64,000 nt of DNA from Acinetobacter colistiniresistens (GTDB taxonomy: Bacteria > Pseudomonadota > Gammaproteobacteria > Pseudomonadales > Moraxellaceae): assembly GCF_000413935.1 (NCBI RefSeq), contig NZ_KE340383.1, forward strand, positions 62,001 through 126,000, in the 5' to 3' direction. The notes beneath the pieces are model-generated. The model saw nothing but the letters and a program-made list of their open reading frames with translations. It was not told where the DNA came from and searched no databases. Positions 9,687-19,451 of this stretch are shown piece by piece. The stretch's first letter is position 1. Every line of letters starts with the position of its first letter. The translations under genes were made by a program, and so were the position numbers.

Positions 9687-10725
9687 AGTGTCCTTCACGG
9701 ATGCAATAAAATGGACTCACCAATTTAGATGAAGACTTCATGGCCTGCTGGAGTTCATGCTCAGGTGCATCACGATCTTCATCGGTCAACTGAAAAGTAC
9801 GATAATGAATTGCCAGCGAACGATGAGCATGTAGATCCAGATGTGCGTGAAATGCATCTTGCGGATTCATATGCACATAACGCATCAGCAACCGTGGCTC
9901 ATATGCACCGATTGGCAATAAAGCCATTCTGGCATCGCCATAACGTTCATGAATGTGTTTAAAGTGTCCTGAATACCCAGTATCCCCTGCAAAGAAACAA
10001 TGTCCTGTTTTTGCAAGTAAAGAAAAACCACCCCACAAGGCACGATTTTGATCTCGTACACCTCGTCCAGAAGTATGCTGTGCAGGTGTATAGGCAATCT
10101 TTAATTCATCATGAAACGGAATTTCCTGCCACCAATCCATTTCGATGACATGTAGATGCTTCGGCATGTAATAAGCGTTGCCAAGCCCCGTATAAATTGG
10201 CATTTCGAATTTTTGATGTAGCCAGTCTAAAGTCGCCAAATCCATATGATCATAATGATTATGGCTTAGCAATACGCCATGAATGGTCGGCAGATGTTCA
10301 AGTGCAATGCCTGCAGGACAAACACGGCGCGGGCCATTGCCCTGTTTCGGGCTGACATATTCACACCAGACTGGATCGGTCAGGAAATTATAGGGGCCAA
10401 TTTGAATCAGAACAGTCGCATGCCCAACAAACCAAATCTGCCAGTCATTGAGATCCGCATGTGGACGGTTTTGTGGCAATTCCAGCATTTGATTACGCAG
10501 GTTGGACTCATGATTATGGTCAATCTTCCAAGTAGAAGACTGACGTGTGGCTAACCATTTTAATAAACCTTTACGATCAAATGGGGTTAAAGGTTTTTCC
10601 AAATTATAAAAACGATCAATCCCACAGTGATCAGAAGCCTCATGCGGAAAAGGAGGTTTTCCCCAAGTGTGGCTCAAGCAAGATTGTGTCGGCAATTGGT
10701 AGGTTAATGTCGGCTTATCTTTCAT
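9673..10725 (-). CDS. MBL-fold hydrolase, NAPE-PLD-like
   Basis: A 350-residue metallo-beta-lactamase-fold protein. The zinc motif is LLSHNHYDHMDLATL. Further ligands lie in PAQHTSGRGVRD and FFAGDTGYSGHF, and the C-terminus carries a late histidine in LAIHYRTF. The N-terminal ~90 residues and the overall length match the branch related to N-acyl-phosphatidylethanolamine phospholipase D, in bacteria usually annotated as predicted phosphodiesterases of lipid substrates. Substrate unknown. The start has a GAAGAAA ribosome-binding stretch. Confidence 0.8.
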   Translation of the reverse strand: MKDKPTLTYQLPTQSCLSHTWGKPPFPHEASDHCGIDRFYNLEKPLTPFDRKGLLKWLATRQSSTWKIDHNHESNLRNQMLELPQNRPHADLNDWQIWFVGHATVLIQIGPYNFLTDPVWCEYVSPKQGNGPRRVCPAGIALEHLPTIHGVLLSHNHYDHMDLATLDWLHQKFEMPIYTGLGNAYYMPKHLHVIEMDWWQEIPFHDELKIAYTPAQHTSGRGVRDQNRALWGGFSLLAKTGHCFFAGDTGYSGHFKHIHERYGDARMALLPIGAYEPRLLMRYVHMNPQDAFHAHLDLHAHRSLAIHYRTFQLTDEDRDAPEHELQQAMKSSSKLVSPFYCIREGHFIRA

Positions 10726-11115
10726 GTATTTCTTCTTTGCTGGAATCGTATCGCATGAGGTAGCTAAGGTTATATCCCGTTTAAATCCTGGAGGTATTTT
10801 GATGCGCCAGTCTTTAAAATCATGATGATTTTTCTACTATTATCGCCTCATTCCAGATTCCTGTAACTGGTCTTTGATCCTAACATAAGCTTATTAGTTA
10901 TGCTGATTTTCTCCCGCAGAGTCAACACAATTTTACCGAACTAATAAGGCTTGATGACAATTCGGTTCAAATTGAAAAAATGGGTTTTCTATCTATTTCC
11001 ATATTTTATAAAAAAGCATATTGTATATAAAACCACCTCAGATATAATGCGCCCATTACATGATGTTGTGATCACCATAACCAAAAGAACAATAAGACAT
11101 TTCTGGACCAGTCTT

Positions 11116-12045
11116 ATGGAATTACGTCATTTACGCTATTTCATTAGCGTTGCTGAGGAACTCAGTTTTAGTAAAGCAGCACTAAAACTACACACAGCAC
11201 AACCCTCGCTTAGTCAACAAATTAAAGACCTCGAAAATGATGTTGGTGTACAACTCTTACACCTCTTACACCGGACCAAACGAAAAGTTGAACTCACTGA
11301 TGAGGGGCAAGTTTTTCTGGAACACGCCCGTTTAACTCTGATTCAAGCAGATAAAGCCATCGCCATGGCGCGCCAAGTTGCTGCAGCTAAAGTCCAATGT
11401 TTAAGTATTGGTTTTGTTCCCTCGGCAGAAATTCGTATTTTCCCCTCTCTATTGCCACGCCTGCGGGTCAAACTGCCGAAACTGCAAATTCGAACGCTCA
11501 ACCTGAAAGAAAGTGATCAAATCAGCAAACTCCAAAAAGGTGATTTAGATATTATTTTTATTAATCAAAAGTTTGAAAATGAGACTTTCGCAAGCCAACT
11601 GGTTTTAAAAGAACCCTTGGTATTCATGCTGCCCAAACAACACCCTTTGGCCCAATGTGTGGAAATTGGCCTCGCTCAACTGCACAGTCTCTCCCTCACG
11701 ATTTTGACGGCTAAGCTTTCCCCTGCCTTGGCGCACAGCATTACGCAGTACATTAAGCAGCAACAGATTCATTTTCAACGTATTGATGAAGCCGCAACCA
11801 TCGCAGAAGTGCTGCAAATGGTACATTCAGGTCGACACTGTGCCATCTTGCCTGCTTATATCCAAGCCTTGGCCACCGAGCACGTCGTTGTTCGTAATTT
11901 AAGCCATGCCCTTCCATTTCTGGAGGTGTTTATGAGCTATCCAAAACGTGAACCAAGTCTAGCAATAAAGCGACTCCTTATCGAAATCAGCCGTATCTTT
12001 GCTTTAGACACCTCATTCACGCGCAAATCGAATGTTCTAAAATAA
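11116..12045 (+). CDS. LysR-family transcriptional regulator
   Basis: The open frame begins at 10951, but the family start MELRHLRYFISVAEELSFS is at 11116, giving 309 residues. Residues 1-60 form the winged helix-turn-helix, and ~90-300 the periplasmic-binding-like effector domain. The N-terminus resembles the HcaR/CatM/BenM group, which senses aromatic compounds, but no target gene is adjacent and the effector is unknown. Codons 47-52 contain an exact 9-bp duplication adding Leu-Leu-His near the end of the DNA-binding domain. The divergent neighbour is the NAPE-PLD-like gene, about 390 bp away. Confidence 0.88.
   Translation: MELRHLRYFISVAEELSFSKAALKLHTAQPSLSQQIKDLENDVGVQLLHLLHRTKRKVELTDEGQVFLEHARLTLIQADKAIAMARQVAAAKVQCLSIGFVPSAEIRIFPSLLPRLRVKLPKLQIRTLNLKESDQISKLQKGDLDIIFINQKFENETFASQLVLKEPLVFMLPKQHPLAQCVEIGLAQLHSLSLTILTAKLSPALAHSITQYIKQQQIHFQRIDEAATIAEVLQMVHSGRHCAILPAYIQALATEHVVVRNLSHALPFLEVFMSYPKREPSLAIKRLLIEISRIFALDTSFTRKSNVLK
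11254..11271 (+). repeat. Exact 9-bp tandem duplication inside the LysR gene
   Basis: CTCTTACAC occurs twice in a row in frame (11254-11262, 11263-11271), producing LLHLLH where relatives normally read a single LLHR segment before TKR. Confidence 0.9.
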
Positions 12046-12072
12046 AAAAAGCCGAATTCAGTCGGCTTTTTA
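12046..12072. terminator. Bidirectional terminator between LysR and GST genes
   Basis: The stem AAAAAGCCGA/TCGGCTTTTT starts directly after the LysR stop and also faces the convergent GST gene. Confidence 0.85.
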
Positions 12073-12085
12073 ACGCGACACAGGT

Positions 12086-12694
12086 TTAGACATTACTAAA
12101 AAATGCAGCAAATTTTTGATAGCTTGGACGCTGTTTAATGTTTTCTAAATAATGCTCAATTGCAGGGTGTGATTCGATCTCCCCCACTTTTAGCTGCCAA
12201 AATAACATCGCAGCAACCGTCACATCCGCAGCAGTAAACTGCTTGCCACATAAATAGGGATCAACTTCACTAAGGCCTTGCACAAAGGCGTTATAGGCAT
12301 CTTGATAATCACCATACCCCACAGAGCCTTTCTGATCGGGCTTCACCTCAACACCGAGCATTTTATTGGTTGAAGCAGCTTCCCAAGGCCCAGAAATAAA
12401 GAATAACCAACGATAATACACGCCACGTTTTGGATCATTCAGTGCAGGTGCCAAACCTTTGTCTGCAAATTTATCAGCCATATAAGCACAAATTGCATCA
12501 AGTTCATAAACCACAATATCACCATCGACCAATACGGGTACTTTGCCAAATGGATTGATTTTTAAATATTCAGGCTCTTTCATCTCAGTTTGAAAAGCAA
12601 CCTCGATGCGCTCGCATTCAATGCCAAGCTCGATCAGTAACCAGTCGACAACGACGCCACGTGAAAAACTATTGGTATAAAGTTGAAGTGCCAT
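12086..12694 (-). CDS. Glutathione S-transferase family protein
   Basis: A 202-residue GST. The N-terminal thioredoxin-like domain (~1-78) has YTNSFSRGVVVDWLL and the cis-Pro/substrate pattern NPFGKVPVLVDGD. The helical C-terminal domain contains the FTAADVTVAAM motif with the conserved capping Asp. The frame is open further upstream to 12769, but the ATG at 12694 has an AAGGAAA site and fits the family start. It lies 52 bp downstream of a WYL-type regulator on the same strand and is probably co-transcribed with it. Confidence 0.88.
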   Translation of the reverse strand: MALQLYTNSFSRGVVVDWLLIELGIECERIEVAFQTEMKEPEYLKINPFGKVPVLVDGDIVVYELDAICAYMADKFADKGLAPALNDPKRGVYYRWLFFISGPWEAASTNKMLGVEVKPDQKGSVGYGDYQDAYNAFVQGLSEVDPYLCGKQFTAADVTVAAMLFWQLKVGEIESHPAIEHYLENIKQRPSYQKFAAFFSNV

Positions 12695-12746
12695 TTTGAT
12701 ATTTCCTTGGTGAGTTATTCTTATTTCAATGTAATTGTTTTGATTG

Positions 12747-13445
12747 TCAGTTTTTGTCAGTAGTGTCACGACACATTTCCTGTGCCCACCATTGCTGAAA
12801 TAACTGTTGTTTGAATTGTGGATAGAGTTCTTGGCTCAGGGTCAATTGCTGAATACGGTCAATCCTAAAATGTCGAAACCCTTGGCGTAATTCACACCAT
12901 GCTGCCAATACAATCCGATCATTAAAATAACCTAGCGCAAATGGCCACAAAATACGAGAACTGACGCGTTGTTGTTCGTCGGCATAATCGACCAAGATTT
13001 TGACTTGCTGACGAATCGCCAAACGCACTTGCTCCACCAAGGTTTCATCGACAGGTAACCAGACATTGATCGATCGTAAAGTGGTTTGTTGCAGTTGATG
13101 CTGACAATGTTGAGGCAAAACGGCATTCAGTTTGGCCAATACCGAAGTTGAAGCCGACTTCAATGCCAGATCAGGAATGTCATTCAGCCAGTTCAAAGCC
13201 AAAAAAATCGCTTCAATTTCAGTTTCATTCAGTGTCATTGGCGGTAACAAAAAATCTTGTTTGAGTTGAAAACCCAAACCTGCTGCCGCATCAATCCCAA
13301 CCCCTTGTTCACGTAGGCTTTCGATATCACGATAGATACTACGCTGACTAATCTGCAAACGTTCTGCCAACACCTGCGCAGTCACGGGATAACGGTATTC
13401 TCGGAGCAGCTGTAATAGATTAAGTAAACGGATTGAACGACTCAT
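12747..13445 (-). CDS. YafY-type HTH-WYL transcriptional regulator
   Basis: A 232-residue protein with an N-terminal DeoR-like helix-turn-helix (SQRSIYRDIESLREQGVGI, residues ~30-50) and a WYL-like ligand domain from ~135 to 210. In the WYL region the usual motif is degenerate (LVDYADEQQ, then RILWPFALGYFNDRIVLAAWC). Members usually regulate neighbouring genes, so the downstream GST is the natural candidate target. The effector is unknown. Confidence 0.82.
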   Translation of the reverse strand: MSRSIRLLNLLQLLREYRYPVTAQVLAERLQISQRSIYRDIESLREQGVGIDAAAGLGFQLKQDFLLPPMTLNETEIEAIFLALNWLNDIPDLALKSASTSVLAKLNAVLPQHCQHQLQQTTLRSINVWLPVDETLVEQVRLAIRQQVKILVDYADEQQRVSSRILWPFALGYFNDRIVLAAWCELRQGFRHFRIDRIQQLTLSQELYPQFKQQLFQQWWAQEMCRDTTDKN

Positions 13446-13520
13446 ACGGTCCCTATTGTTATTATGCAGAAAGGGAAAGTAGACCTCCCCCTCCTTGTCG
13501 TTTCAGCTGATTTGAAGCGC

Positions 13521-14195
13521 TTAACTTTCAGTTAAAGCCGCCACATTGAGCACACGCTGCAAATACACATGCAGATCTTGCACCGTATGCGCGACAGTTA
13601 AAGGCTGATATTGCTGCAAAGTCTCAATACTATGCACGCCATAACTGACCCCGATCCGTGGCATCTTCAGGTTTTGCGCCATTTCCAAGTCATAACTGGT
13701 ATCACCCACCATAATTGCACGATCAGCTGCCACATCCAGTTCAGTCAAAATCTCCTGCAACATCAAGGGATCAGGCTTGGATTTGGTTTCACTGGCCGCA
13801 CGGGTAATATCAAACAGCGCAAGACTATTGGTTTGCACGAGCACACGATCTAAACCTTTACGACTTTTGCCTGTGGCAACTGCGAGTTTTAAACCTTGTT
13901 GCTTTAAATCAGCCAATAACTCGGCCACACCGGCAAACCAGACATCACTTTTCGAGTTTGCCACATAGTGATCAGCATAACACTGCAAAATATCTTGGTG
14001 TAAATCTGGAACTTGTGGAAACAGGATTTGCATGACTTCAGGCAAACCCAAACCGATGATACTTTTAGCCGCCTCATCCGTCAGCGGTTGTTCAAACTGT
14101 TGCGCCGCATATTGCAAACTTGCCACGATTTGCCCAACCGAATCGAATAAAGTGCCGTCCCAATCAAAAATCACTAACTCGATATTTGGACTCAT
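13521..14195 (-). CDS. HAD-IA hydrolase, phosphoglycolate-phosphatase-like
   Basis: A 224-residue HAD hydrolase. Motif I is IFDWDGTLFDS, motif II is AVATGKSRKGLDR, and the late motif is IMVGDTSYDLEMAQN. The cap order fits subfamily IA (Gph-like). Its start overlaps the stop of rluC by 4 bp, so the two genes form a coupled pair; this rluC-HAD arrangement is common in gammaproteobacteria. Physiological substrate unknown. Confidence 0.85.
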   Translation of the reverse strand: MSPNIELVIFDWDGTLFDSVGQIVASLQYAAQQFEQPLTDEAAKSIIGLGLPEVMQILFPQVPDLHQDILQCYADHYVANSKSDVWFAGVAELLADLKQQGLKLAVATGKSRKGLDRVLVQTNSLALFDITRAASETKSKPDPLMLQEILTELDVAADRAIMVGDTSYDLEMAQNLKMPRIGVSYGVHSIETLQQYQPLTVAHTVQDLHVYLQRVLNVAALTES

Positions 14196-15124
14196 TTCTG
14201 TTTTCTCAACTGTTCAATCACCTGCTGCATATCCTCAGGCATTGGCGCTTCAATACTTGGATAATTAGGGATATCCAAACGCATGGCATGTAAGCACAAA
14301 CGACGTGCCTCCGGACCTGTATACGCCGTGTTATGACCGTATTTATCATCTCCAACCAGAGGATGACCAATACTGAGACCATGCACACGAATCTGGTGAG
14401 TACGTCCCGAGAGTGGTGATGCATGGATCAAAGTTGCTGATTTAAAACGTTCAACTACTTTCCAGTCGGTTTTACTTGGCTTGCCTTCTTTGGTCACACG
14501 CACACGACGTTCGCCATTGGCTAATTCATAACGCAGCAAAGGTGCATCAATCATCTGCCGATCTAAACTGACCTGCCCTTTCACAATTGCGGCATAGGTT
14601 TTTTGAATTTTATGTTCACGTAGCAAGTCCTGTAACAGTTTTAAGGTACTGCGCTTTTTACTGATCATCACCAGACCCGAAGTATCACGGTCAATACGAT
14701 GGATCAGCTCTAAATATTTTTTGCCTGTGGCTGCACGTAAGGCCTCAATCAGACCATAGGCCACACCACTGCCGCCATGTACCGCAATGCCTGATGGCTT
14801 ATTGACGACCAATAAACCTTCATCCTCATATACCACACGGCTTAGCAAACTTTGCGCCACGTCATCGCTAACAGGTGCAGCCGTTTCATCCTTTTGTTCA
14901 TAGCGGATTGGGGCAACCCGAATCTGGTCACCAATATTCAAACGTGTTTCTGCTTTTATTCTTTTTTTGTTTACGCGTACTTGCCCTTCACGAATCAAAC
15001 GATAAATTCGACTCTTCGGTACACCTTTTAATCGGGTAAATAAAAAATTATCTATTCGCTGCCCGTCTTGATGCTCATCCACGTCAAACCAAGTGACACT
15101 TTGCCATTGTTGTGTAGAATTCAT
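14192..15124 (-). CDS. rluC: 23S rRNA pseudouridine synthase RluC
   Basis: A 310-residue RluA-family enzyme that makes pseudouridine in 23S rRNA (positions 955, 2504 and 2580 in E. coli numbering). It has an N-terminal S4 RNA-binding domain (residues ~20-80, GQRIDNFLFTRLKGVPKSRI) and the catalytic motif HRIDRDTSGLV with the essential Asp. RluC is the best choice because it is divergent from rne, the same neighbourhood as in E. coli, and carries an S4 domain. Confidence 0.9.
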   Translation of the reverse strand: MNSTQQWQSVTWFDVDEHQDGQRIDNFLFTRLKGVPKSRIYRLIREGQVRVNKKRIKAETRLNIGDQIRVAPIRYEQKDETAAPVSDDVAQSLLSRVVYEDEGLLVVNKPSGIAVHGGSGVAYGLIEALRAATGKKYLELIHRIDRDTSGLVMISKKRSTLKLLQDLLREHKIQKTYAAIVKGQVSLDRQMIDAPLLRYELANGERRVRVTKEGKPSKTDWKVVERFKSATLIHASPLSGRTHQIRVHGLSIGHPLVGDDKYGHNTAYTGPEARRLCLHAMRLDIPNYPSIEAPMPEDMQQVIEQLRKQK

Positions 15125-15913
15125 ACGCTCGATTTATCCAAGATTTGCTAAATATGATTAAAAAATGATCATTTAGCTAAGTTATTTCACAAGAAACCTA
15201 AACTTAGCCCATAGGCAGATGCTGCAAGGTTTGATATATTCAGCGCACGGATACCGCCGTAAGTGAGCATCAAATCAGAAATTTTATTTAGATAAAATTT
15301 TAAATCGATGAGATATTCACCCACAACTCGGATAGGTCCTAAAGAATTATGCCGACGCCGAAGGCTTATTATATCGGCAAAATGGCAAACTGTTGCGTTT
15401 AATTGTGCATCAGCACATACAGTTTGTTCAGAAAAAATATGTCGCCAGCAATTTGCTGGTTATTAAACGTAAACTGATCCACATCAGACAATTTGCTCCC
15501 TGATGTCGCATTCAGGCTAAAGCGTTGATGCATTGGAACTGCTAAGCAGAGATACGATGATCATTCCGTATCAAGACTTCCAGATGGATCGACTTCAATG
15601 CTTAATGACAGTGAAAGTCACCATCCAATGCACCGCTCACCCGCCAGTGAAGCGTACAGGAAACTTTGATTATGTCGGATCTAGTGATATTTCACAGATG
15701 GAAGACATGCCATGAAATATCAACAGATTCCAGATTGAAGCAATATTGCTGACATCGAAATAACCGTATCAGAGCCCCAGCTGGATATTTACAGTCAGTG
15801 GTTTCAGAGCTTCCTACACAAAGTTGCTTCTGAGTCTTGATCGCGCCAATGAGATGTTTGCTCAAAAATATTGGGCTTGTTGTTTGTGTGCATCACTATT
15901 AGGTGTCACACCC
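15125..15913 (+). promoter_or_regulatory. Long structured leader region upstream of rne
   Basis: A 789-bp gap between divergent rluC and rne. From about 15440 it contains many inverted repeats: CCAGCA/TGCTGG at 15445-15459, ACATCAG/CTGATGT at ~15481-15506, GATACG/CGTATC at ~15551-15572, and a perfect 10-bp pair at 15685-15694 with 15713-15722. This fits a long rne 5' UTR that RNase E cleaves to control its own level, as known in enterobacteria. The short open frame at 15533-15715 has no family resemblance and is not called. The transcript start is not determined. Confidence 0.5.
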
Positions 15914-18900
15914 ATGAAACGTATGTTGATTAATGCAACCCACGCCGAAGAAGTTCGCGTTGCACTTATCACTGGTAATCGTCTTTACGATTTCGATTTA
16001 GAGAATCGTACGCGCGAACAAAAAAAATCAAATATCTATAAAGGTCATGTCACTCGCGTTGAACCGTCTTTAGAAGCGGTTTTCGTTGAGTACGGCGCAC
16101 AGCGTCAAGGCTTTTTGTCTATGCGAGAAATTGCAAACTCGTATTTCAAAGCTGACCCTCGTCAAACTTCAAATATTCGTGAACTCATTACTGAAGGTAC
16201 TGAGTTACTGGTTCAAGTTGAAAAAGAAGAACGTGGCAACAAAGGCGCTGCGCTTTCTACTTTCATTTCACTTGCTGGTCGTTACTTAGTGCTGATGCCA
16301 AATAATCCGAAAGGTGGTGGTATCAGCCGTCAAATTTCAGGTTCAGTGCGCGAAGAACTGAAAGAAATTTTAGCCTCTTTAAATGTACCACGTGGCATGA
16401 GCGTGATCGTTCGTACCGCGGGAATTGGCCGTACTCAAGAAGAACTACAACTCGACTTGCAACACTTACTTGACCTTTGGGCACAAATTCAAGGTTCAGC
16501 AAGCTCTGGTCCATCGCCAATGTTGGTGCATCAAGAAGCAGGCGTGGTGACACGTGCGATCCGTGATTATTTACGTGACGACGTGGCTGAAATCCTGATT
16601 GATAGCGAACAAGCCTATAACGAAGCCTATAACTTCGTAAAAGCAGTAATGCCGCGTCAGTTAGACAAATTAAAAACCTATACTTTGAATGAGCCGTTGT
16701 TTGCTCACTTTGGAATTGAAAGCCAAATCCAAACCGCTTATGAACGTGAAGTTAAACTTCCATCTGGCGGTTCAATCGTGATCGATCAAACTGAAGCTTT
16801 GGTTTCAATTGATATTAACTCGGCAAAATCAACCCGTGGTCACGATGTTGAAGAAACTGCGTTAAACACCAACTTAGAAGCAGCCGAAGAAATCGCACGT
16901 CAACTGCGTTTACGTGATATTGGCGGTTTAGTGGTGATCGATTTTATCGACATGACCAAAGACCGTAACCAACGTATGGTTGAAGCGAAATTACGTGAAG
17001 CGACTCAAAGTGACCGTGCACGTATCCAATTCGGTCAATTGTCACGTTTTGGCTTGATGGAAATGAGCCGTCAACGTTTACGTCCTTCTTTAGAAGAAGC
17101 GACAGGTTACGTTTGCCCACGCTGTCATGGTACGGGTATGGTGCGTGACTTACGTTCGTTGTCACTTTCAATCATGCGTAAGGTTGAAGAAATTGCTTTA
17201 CGTGAACGCCAAGGTGAAGTTCAAGTTGAAGTGCCTGTTGAAATCGCAGCATTCTTATTGAATGAAAAGCGTCACAGCCTAGTTTACTTAGAACAAACTT
17301 CAAATGTTCGTGTGACGGTATTACCTCACCCGCACTTAGAAACACCACACTACCAAATCCAGTTCAATCCAGATGGTTTTGCACCTTCAAGTTATGAACG
17401 TACTGAAGCTACCCGCTCTAGCGAAAAAGAATTGGGTTATGAATCTTCAGATTGGCATTTGGAAGATGCAGAGCATCACCATGCACCTGCTGCGCAAAAC
17501 CAAGCTGCTGCACCACAGAAGAAAGGCGCTGCTCAGCAACAGGCCGCTCAAGCAAAACAACCACAAGCAAGTACGCAAAAGTCAGCTAGCCCTTGCGCTT
17601 GGTTAGAGAACCTATTTGTTCAAAAACAAGCACAAACCACTGATCAATCCCGTTCTGCACAAAATGCAGCGGCAGCGATTGAACAAATGGTGAATAACGG
17701 CGCGGTAAGCCGTGGCCAGTTTGGTCAAGTCAACGTGCCCGTTGTCACTGAAACTGCTGCACCAGCGACAGCAAACAATGCTTATATTTCACAAAATCCT
17801 GTGAAACAAGAAGCGCGTGAAACTTTTGAGAAAGACGAAAAATCTCATCGTCCAAATCAAAACCAGAAGAAGCGCAAACACAAAGAGCAACGTGAACAAC
17901 ACGCACATGCACATGAACAGCAAAACCAAGTGCATGAAGAAGTCGTTCAACTGTCACGTCAGGAACAGCGCCAAGAGCAACGTGAGCTGAAACGTCAACA
18001 AAAACGTCAACAGTCACAAGAGCCTCAAAACCAGCAACAACATCATGATACGGCTCAAGGCAATGACAATGCGCCATTACCGCGTCGTGATCGCAATCAG
18101 CAACGTCCAAATCGCCCAAATCGTCATCGCGACCAAAGCGTGTTGAATGAAGCTCCTGCTACTACTGAAGCACCTGCGAATCCACAGCAAGTTAAAGTAG
18201 ATGTGGTGGATGCACCTCGTGCAGAACCGATGAACACGGCATTGATCGTGAACATTGATCAAGGTCAGAGCGAAATTGTTGCTTTGAATCCTCAGCAAGC
18301 TCCTGCGCCAGCAGCAAAAGCTGAGACTGCACCTGCTGTCGTTGAAAAAGCTGCAGCAAAAGCACCTGCTCAAGCAGCACCTGCGGCTGTTGAAGAAGCA
18401 CCTGCTGCTGTAGAAGAAACTGCTGAAGCGCCAGTAAAACGTGCCAGCAATGACCCACGTTCACGTCGTCGCCAACGCGGTGCACAATCAGCGCCAAAAG
18501 TGGTTGCACCTAAAGTTGCGCCATCGCAAATCCCGGCCTTGGGTCAATATACAATGGGTAGCTTGATTCGCCATGTCTATGGTGAAGATTGCACGATTCT
18601 CATTGATCAGTTTGGGTTAATTACCACCTTTAACCGTGCACTACAAAAGTTTGCTGAGCAATATGCAAACGCTACCGTAGTAGAAACAGCGGTTGAAGAA
18701 GAAAAGCGCCCTGTAACACGTGATGCTGAACTTCCAAGCCAAAAAGCAACAGAAGAAGCTGAACCAGCACCCGTGTTAGCATTAACACCGCCTGAAGCAG
18801 CAAGCATTCGTGTTGCCAATGACCCGCGTGAACGTCGTCGCTTGGCAAAACTTGCCGCTGAACAAGCAAAAGAAGCACATATTGCATCGACTGCTGCTCC

Positions 18901-19261
18901 AGCACCTGCTGAAAACACTGAACCGAAAGAAGAAGTGAAGAAAGCGGAAGCTGCTGTTGCAGAAGAAACTGTCGCTGTAGCCCCAGAACAACAACCCTTA
19001 GAACTCACCAATACAGATGCTACTCTAGCAGAAGTAACGCCAGTTGAAACGGTTGAATCTGCTGTGGTTGCTGAAGTTGAGCCCGCTGTCGAAGCAGCAG
19101 CTGAAGTTACTGAAACAGTTCAAGCTGTAGAAAAAGCAGAACCTGTTGCAGCCGAAGCAGATGCGGAAGATGAAGCAGCGAAAGCGGAAAAAGAGAAATC
19201 GAGCCGCCCTCGCCGTCCGCGTGGCCGTCCACCTAAAAAAGCAACTGCCAGCAATGAGTAA
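15914..19261 (+). CDS. rne: Ribonuclease E
   Basis: Endoribonuclease of 1115 residues, core of the RNA degradosome, which cuts AU-rich single strands and matures rRNA and tRNA. The start [18 protein letters not shown] at 15914 is the family N-terminus; an open frame extends upstream to 15824. Residues ~35-125 are the S1 domain. Catalytic acids are Asp300 ([12 protein letters not shown]) and Asp343 (VVIDFIDM). The Zn-link is CPRC (Cys401, Cys404). Residues ~530-1115 are a low-complexity tail rich in Gln, Ala, Glu and Pro with Arg-rich patches, two NDPR-type motifs (near residues 850 and 970), and an RPRGRPPKK end. Confidence 0.96.
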   Translation: MKRMLINATHAEEVRVALITGNRLYDFDLENRTREQKKSNIYKGHVTRVEPSLEAVFVEYGAQRQGFLSMREIANSYFKADPRQTSNIRELITEGTELLVQVEKEERGNKGAALSTFISLAGRYLVLMPNNPKGGGISRQISGSVREELKEILASLNVPRGMSVIVRTAGIGRTQEELQLDLQHLLDLWAQIQGSASSGPSPMLVHQEAGVVTRAIRDYLRDDVAEILIDSEQAYNEAYNFVKAVMPRQLDKLKTYTLNEPLFAHFGIESQIQTAYEREVKLPSGGSIVIDQTEALVSIDINSAKSTRGHDVEETALNTNLEAAEEIARQLRLRDIGGLVVIDFIDMTKDRNQRMVEAKLREATQSDRARIQFGQLSRFGLMEMSRQRLRPSLEEATGYVCPRCHGTGMVRDLRSLSLSIMRKVEEIALRERQGEVQVEVPVEIAAFLLNEKRHSLVYLEQTSNVRVTVLPHPHLETPHYQIQFNPDGFAPSSYERTEATRSSEKELGYESSDWHLEDAEHHHAPAAQNQAAAPQKKGAAQQQAAQAKQPQASTQKSASPCAWLENLFVQKQAQTTDQSRSAQNAAAAIEQMVNNGAVSRGQFGQVNVPVVTETAAPATANNAYISQNPVKQEARETFEKDEKSHRPNQNQKKRKHKEQREQHAHAHEQQNQVHEEVVQLSRQEQRQEQRELKRQQKRQQSQEPQNQQQHHDTAQGNDNAPLPRRDRNQQRPNRPNRHRDQSVLNEAPATTEAPANPQQVKVDVVDAPRAEPMNTALIVNIDQGQSEIVALNPQQAPAPAAKAETAPAVVEKAAAKAPAQAAPAAVEEAPAAVEETAEAPVKRASNDPRSRRRQRGAQSAPKVVAPKVAPSQIPALGQYTMGSLIRHVYGEDCTILIDQFGLITTFNRALQKFAEQYANATVVETAVEEEKRPVTRDAELPSQKATEEAEPAPVLALTPPEAASIRVANDPRERRRLAKLAAEQAKEAHIASTAAPAPAENTEPKEEVKKAEAAVAEETVAVAPEQQPLELTNTDATLAEVTPVETVESAVVAEVEPAVEAAAEVTETVQAVEKAEPVAAEADAEDEAAKAEKEKSSRPRRPRGRPPKKATASNE

Positions 19262-19287
19262 TTTGCTAAATTGCACTCAATAAGGCT

Positions 19288-19319
19288 AAGCCTAGTCATT
19301 TCGGTGACTAGGCTTTTTT
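19288..19319 (+). terminator. Rho-independent terminator after rne
   Basis: The 11-bp stem AAGCCTAGTCA/TGACTAGGCTT with a 6-base loop is followed by a T-run. Confidence 0.92.
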
Positions 19320-19451
19320 GTTATTTTGTCAAATTAGGTTGATTGCTCTAGGGACTTACCATTACAAAACAGCATCAACATCAATGGTGTAAATGGTTGT
19401 GCTCTAACGGATAGCCATTTTTGGATTGATCGAAAAATAAACAGGATTGAT

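Noticed and set aside
10951..11115. N-terminal extension of the LysR gene
   Set aside because: The 55 extra residues match nothing in the family; the typical MELRHLRYF start at 11116 is better.
15533..15715. A 60-codon open frame in the rne leader
   Set aside because: No ribosome-binding site, no family match, and overlaps the structured leader.
17745..19276. Several long open frames antisense to the rne tail (for example 17745-18119, 18192-18509, 18607-19011)
   Set aside because: They arise from the repetitive, codon-biased sequence of the RNase E tail, are low-complexity and have no family resemblance.
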